Source of the DNA: Pseudomonas lopnurensis
Lineage (GTDB): Bacteria; Pseudomonadota; Gammaproteobacteria; Pseudomonadales; Pseudomonadaceae
DNA length: 45,590 bases
Direction: 5' to 3'
NCBI RefSeq assembly: GCF_015070855.1
Contig: NZ_JADDIX010000092.1
Coordinates: 1-45,590, forward strand
The position numbers and the translations under genes are program-made. The notes beneath the pieces were generated by a model, which saw nothing but the letters and a program-made list of their open reading frames with translations, did no database searches and had not been told where the DNA came from. Below are positions 42,465 to 45,590 of this stretch, piece after piece (within the stretch, counting starts at the first letter, position 1; every line of letters begins with the position of its first letter).

Positions 42465-42941
42465 ATGAACAAGACCGCCATCCACCGCCAGATCATCGCC
42501 ACCCTCGAAGCCGACCGGCAGATCGCCCAGGCCGCGCTGGCCGCCTCGCACGAGGCCGCTACCCATGCCGAGAGCAAGGCCGAGAACAAGTACGACACCC
42601 GCGCACTGGAGGCCGCCTACCTGGCCGACGGCCAGCGCCGGCGCCTGCATGAGATCGAGACGGCGCTCGCCGCCTACCGCAACCTGCAGCCTGGCGCATG
42701 CCAGGATGGGCGTATCCGCGTTGGCGCGCTGCTCTGCCTGGAACACGACGACAGCGAGCGCTGGTTCTTTCTCGGCCCCGATGCGGCCGGGCTCAAGGTG
42801 CAGCATGAGCACCGCGAGACCCTCGTCATCTCGCCACGCGCGCCCCTCGGCTTGGGGCTGCTGGGACGCGAGGCGGGCGACGAAATGGAAATCCGGGTGA
42901 ACGGCCGGTTGCAGTGTTTCGTGGTGCTCGGCGTGGAATGA
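42465..42941 (+). CDS. GreA/GreB-family transcription elongation factor-like protein
   Basis: A 158-residue protein. The N-terminal half is a helical hairpin (HRQIIATLEADRQIAQAALA, DGQRRRLHEIETALAAYRNL) and the C-terminal half is the FKBP-like GreA/GreB domain (RIRVGALLCLEHDDSERWFF, VISPRAPLGLGLLGREAGDE). GreA and GreB rescue backtracked RNA polymerase through acidic residues at the tip of the coiled coil. Here the hairpin tip has a different sequence (HAESKAENKYDTRALE), so cleavage activity may be absent or altered, as in Gfh or Rnk-type relatives. ATG 42465. Confidence 0.75.
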   Translation: MNKTAIHRQIIATLEADRQIAQAALAASHEAATHAESKAENKYDTRALEAAYLADGQRRRLHEIETALAAYRNLQPGACQDGRIRVGALLCLEHDDSERWFFLGPDAAGLKVQHEHRETLVISPRAPLGLGLLGREAGDEMEIRVNGRLQCFVVLGVE

Positions 42942-42944
42942 ATG

Positions 42945-43028
42945 TTGGGTGGGGCGCCTCAGCGGAACGCCGCCCGACCGAACCTACCAGCCGTTGCACG
43001 TTGGGTTGAGCGCAGCGAAGCCCAACGG
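42945..43028. repeat. GTTGGGT repeat, opposed arms
   Basis: GTTGGGTGGGGCGCCTCAGC at 42945 and CGTTGGGTTGAGCGCAGCGA followed by AGCCCAACGG at 42999-43028 fill the gap between convergent genes. They belong to the family also found at 3226-3377 and 36310-36439. The second unit is a nearly perfect palindrome. Confidence 0.8.
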
Positions 43029-43060
43029 CCCTGGCGTCAGGCATGAATTCGACGCAGCGA

Positions 43061-45007
43061 TCAATCCGCCGCGCGTGACGTCCTGGTGCGCGGGCCGGTC
43101 GCCTTGCGCGGTGCGCCGCTGCGTTTTTTCTTCCACGGCTTGCCGCCACGCCCGGCTGGAATTGCCGGGCCGCTGATGGTCAGGCGCAGGCCGGCGCAGC
43201 GTTCGACCAGCTTGCTCATCCAGGCCGATTGCTTGGCGACGAACTCCTCCAGCGGCATCTCGCCGCTCTGCACCATGTCCAGCGCCTGTTCCCAGATCGC
43301 CGTGGTGCCGGGGTCGGCGATCGGCTTGGGCACGGCGTCAATCAGACTGAAGGCGGCCGGGGTGGCCGCCAGCGCCTTGCCCTGCTTGATCAGGTAGCCG
43401 CGATCGAGCAGGCCCTGGATGATGCCGGCGCGGGTCGCTTCGGTGCCGATGCCGGTGGTGTCCTTGAGCTTCTGCTTGAGGCGCGGATCGTCCACCAGCT
43501 TGGCGACGTTCTTCATCGCCTTGATCAGGTCGCCTTCGGTGAAAGGCTTGGGCGGCTGGGTCCAGAGGTCCTTCATGGTCAGGTCGTGGACCGCGCAGTC
43601 CTGCCCCTCGCACAGCGCCGGCAGGCTCTGCGGCGCGGGCGCTTCGCGAGCGCCGCGGGATGCGGCCAGGGCCTCGGGCAGCGCCCGTTTCCAGCCCGGT
43701 TCGACGATCCGCTTGCCCACCGCACGCAACGCCTGGCCGGCACAATCGAAGTCGGCCTGGGTGCGGTCGTATTCGTGGTTGGGCAGGAACTGCGCCAGGT
43801 AACGCGCGCGGATCAGCGTGTAGACCGCACGCGGCTTGCCCGCCAGGCGGTCGAGGCCCTTGGCTGCGACGGTCGGGATGATGCCGTGGTGGGCGCCGAC
43901 CCTGGCATCGTTCCAGGCGCGGGATTTGCGCCGGGTATCGAGGTGTTCGAGCAGGGGCGCCAGTGCCGGATCGGCCTGCGCCAGGGCGGCGACGATTGCC
44001 GGCGCCTCGCCGTGCTGGCTCAGCGGCAGGTAGCCGCAATCGCTGCGTGGGTAGGTGATCAGCTTGTGCGTCTCGTAGAGCGCCTGGGCGATGTCGAGGG
44101 TTTCCTGGGCACCGAGGCCGAGCTTCTTCGAGCACACCTCCTGCAGCGTACCCAGGTCGAACGGCAACGGCGGGGCCTCGCGCAGGCGTTCGGTCTTCAG
44201 CTTCGTCAGCCGCGCGCTGGCGGCCGCGCGCATGGCATCCGCCGCCTGCTGCGCCAGCTCGCGGTCCAGGCAACGGCCCTGGTCGTCGCAATGCGCGTCC
44301 GCTGCGCGCCACTGAGCGATGAAGGGCACGCCATCGCCGAGCAGCGTGGCGTCGATGGCCCAGTAGGGCACCGGGACGAAGTCGGCGATGCTGCGGTCGC
44401 GGTCCACCACCAGGCGCAGGGTGGGCGTCTGTACGCGCCCCACCGGCAACACGCCCTGGTAGCCGGACTGGCGGCCGAGCAGGGTGAACAGCCGGCTCAT
44501 GTTCATGCCGATCAGCCAGTCGGCCCGCGAGCGGCCGAGCGCGGCATGGTAGAGGTTGAAGGTCTCGGCGCCCGGCTTGAGCGCGGCCAGCGCCTTGCGG
44601 ATCGAGGCGTCGTCCAGCGCCGATAGCCACAGCCGGCGGATCGGCCCGCGGTAGCGGCAATGCTCCACCAGCTCGCGGGCGATCATTTCACCTTCGCGGT
44701 CGGCGTCGGTGGCGATCACCAGCTCACTGGCCTCGCCGAGCAGGCGCTTGACCGCCTTGAACTGGCTGGCGGTCTTCGGTTTGACCAGCATCTTCCAGCG
44801 CTCGGGCACGATGGGCAGGTCGGCCAGCACCCAGCGCTTGTAGCGCACGTCGTAGGCATCCGGCGGGGCGGTTTCCAGCAGATGGCCGATGCACCAGGTC
44901 ACCGTCGCGTCCGGACCCTGCAAGCAGCCATCGCCACGCCGGTTGGCGCCGAGGACCTTGGCGATGTCCTTGGCCTGGGAAGGTTTTTCACAGAGGAAGA
45001 GCCGCAT
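43061..45007 (-). CDS. topB: DNA topoisomerase III
   Basis: Topoisomerase III is a type IA enzyme that unlinks single strands and precatenanes at replication forks. The 648-residue product starts RLFLCEKPSQAKDIAKVLGA (Toprim glutamate) and has the acidic triad ATDADREGE. The gate region is GVLPVGRVQTPTLRLVVDRD, and the catalytic tyrosine lies in LITYPRSDCGYLP. The length is that of E. coli TopB (653). The C-terminus is basic (KPWKKKRSGAPRKATGPRTR). I chose the ATG at 45005-45007; an in-frame ATG at 45017-45019 adds four residues. A consensus LexA box lies 70 bp upstream, so SOS control is possible. Confidence 0.95.
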   Translation of the reverse strand: MRLFLCEKPSQAKDIAKVLGANRRGDGCLQGPDATVTWCIGHLLETAPPDAYDVRYKRWVLADLPIVPERWKMLVKPKTASQFKAVKRLLGEASELVIATDADREGEMIARELVEHCRYRGPIRRLWLSALDDASIRKALAALKPGAETFNLYHAALGRSRADWLIGMNMSRLFTLLGRQSGYQGVLPVGRVQTPTLRLVVDRDRSIADFVPVPYWAIDATLLGDGVPFIAQWRAADAHCDDQGRCLDRELAQQAADAMRAAASARLTKLKTERLREAPPLPFDLGTLQEVCSKKLGLGAQETLDIAQALYETHKLITYPRSDCGYLPLSQHGEAPAIVAALAQADPALAPLLEHLDTRRKSRAWNDARVGAHHGIIPTVAAKGLDRLAGKPRAVYTLIRARYLAQFLPNHEYDRTQADFDCAGQALRAVGKRIVEPGWKRALPEALAASRGAREAPAPQSLPALCEGQDCAVHDLTMKDLWTQPPKPFTEGDLIKAMKNVAKLVDDPRLKQKLKDTTGIGTEATRAGIIQGLLDRGYLIKQGKALAATPAAFSLIDAVPKPIADPGTTAIWEQALDMVQSGEMPLEEFVAKQSAWMSKLVERCAGLRLTISGPAIPAGRGGKPWKKKRSGAPRKATGPRTRTSRAAD

Positions 45008-45072
45008 GCTTGCCGTCATTCGATCGTCGCGATGGCATGAAGCATGTGCACAAACGTGCGTTCAGGCAATCA

Positions 45073-45096
45073 TTATCTGTATATCCATACAGATAA
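45073..45096. promoter_or_regulatory. LexA (SOS) box between topB and the DUF3079 gene
   Basis: TTATCTGTAT, a four-base spacer and ATACAGATAA form a perfect 10-bp inverted repeat. Its core, CTGTATATCCATACAG at 45077-45092, agrees with the gammaproteobacterial LexA consensus CTGT-N8-ACAG at every defined position. It lies 70 bp before topB (minus) and 96 bp before the DUF3079 start (plus), where it could control either or both. Confidence 0.75.
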
Positions 45097-45116
45097 ATCG
45101 CCCGGCCTGAAGAATC

Positions 45117-45130
45117 TTGAGCGTGATCAA
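45117..45130 (+). promoter_or_regulatory. ANR/FNR-like site upstream of the DUF3079 gene
   Basis: TTGAGCGTGATCAA matches TTGAT-N4-ATCAA except for the fifth base. Its centre (45123.5) predicts a start near 45165, with TAGGCT at 45153-45158 as a possible -10 element, ahead of ATG 45192. Confidence 0.55.
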
Positions 45131-45191
45131 GTCCGTGAGGGGCCACATTGCCTAGGCTGTCGCTACCGCAAACAGGCGCCGGGGCACCGAG

Positions 45192-45401
45192 ATGGCCAAG
45201 AAGTTTCCGCTCAATCCCACGCATCCCGAACGCGTCTGCTGGGGCTGCGACCGTTACTGCCCGGCGACTTCGCTGGCTTGCGGCAACGGCGCCGGCCGGA
45301 CCATGCACCCGGTGGAGATGTTCGGCGAGGACTGGTACCTGGACGGCTCCGGGGAAATCGAGCCGGAACTGATCGCCAAGTCGCGGGGCGAGCCATTCTG
45401 A
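45192..45401 (+). CDS. DUF3079 small cysteine-rich protein
   Basis: A 69-residue protein with HPERVCWGCDRYCPATSLACG, a cluster of four cysteines in a row, then GRTMHPVEMFGEDWY and a C-terminal EPELIAKSRGEPF. This pattern fits DUF3079, small proteins of unknown function found in Pseudomonas and Burkholderia. The cysteines could bind zinc or an iron-sulfur cluster (inference). ATG 45192 follows CACCGAG. The upstream LexA-like and ANR-like sites suggest stress-dependent expression. Confidence 0.8.
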   Translation: MAKKFPLNPTHPERVCWGCDRYCPATSLACGNGAGRTMHPVEMFGEDWYLDGSGEIEPELIAKSRGEPF

Positions 45402-45468
45402 TGGTGCCATCCACGGCGCTGCACGGCTTTTCGTAGGGGGCGCTGGCGATTGCTCCGTGCGGCCACGG

Positions 45469-45534
45469 ATCGCCGGCAGGCCGGCTCCTGCAAGGGCAAG
45501 GTGCGCTCCTGTAGGAGCGAGCCATGCTCACGAC
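45469..45534. repeat. REP-type palindromes at the right edge
   Basis: GATCGCCGGCAGGCCGGCTC followed by CTGCA (about 45468-45492) and TGTAGGAGCGAGCCATGCTC (about 45510-45529) are degenerate REP sequences of the same kind as those at 16405 and 26706. The remaining bases to 45590 show no gene. Confidence 0.7.
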
Positions 45535-45590
45535 CGCGGGCGCGGCGAAGCCTTGCCCGCGCGTCTGCCGGGTATGAACGCGGATTATCC

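Overview
The window is GC-rich, densely coded chromosomal DNA from a Pseudomonas species. Three things point there: protein-level resemblance to Pseudomonas throughout (PhaJ1, the tandem acyl-CoA ligases FadD2 and FadD1, RapA, HrpA, TopB), a recognisable PhrS small-RNA locus, and Pseudomonas-type REP sequences of the GTAGGAGC...GCTCCTAC kind. I see no tRNA or rRNA gene, no complete insertion sequence, no prophage and no CRISPR array. No large undescribed multi-gene system is evident. The interest lies in regulatory sites, repeats and gene remnants.

Layout. 1-6.2 kb: the tail of an unknown gene, a 196-bp mobile-looking repeat, a YegD-like Hsp70, a CHAD-domain protein behind a PHO-box-like site, a 7-bp tandem repeat, and rapA on the minus strand. 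6.3-12.4 kb: a small conserved protein, an AlkB-family dioxygenase with an overlapping 53-codon gene, the PhrS RNA with its 37-codon ORF and an ANR box, phaJ (minus), then fadD2 and fadD1. 12.5-21.5 kb: a chemoreceptor behind a FliA-type promoter, hrpA with a REP pair inside its reading frame, rarD, RNase Z (minus) and a Mut7-C RNase-fold protein. 21.5-30.2 kb: a VOC protein, a periplasmic Clp-fold protein, a GntP permease, a carboxypeptidase G2-like peptidase, a decayed ccoN fragment, a small helical protein, a HIT protein, a DUF445 membrane protein and a LysE exporter. 30.2-37.6 kb: an AraC regulator, a lipoprotein, a DUF6746 protein, a glutathione transferase, a second chemoreceptor and two exported alpha/beta hydrolases, the second followed by the second copy of the 190-bp repeat. 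37.9-45.6 kb: a third chemoreceptor, an MFS transporter, a decayed chemoreceptor fragment, another hydrolase, a GreA/GreB-type protein, topB, and a DUF3079 gene whose intergenic region with topB carries a consensus LexA box and an ANR-like box.

How the genes fit together. phaJ and the fadD pair activate fatty acids and can pass beta-oxidation intermediates to polyhydroxyalkanoate synthesis. PhrS, the DUF3079 promoter and the ccoN relic all touch oxygen limitation. RapA, HrpA, RNase Z, the Mut7-C protein and the GreA/GreB-like protein all act, or are predicted to act, on transcription or RNA. Three chemoreceptors, each with a FliA-type promoter candidate, tie the region to motility. Most intergenic gaps are filled by dispersed palindromic repeats, typical of Pseudomonas chromosomes.
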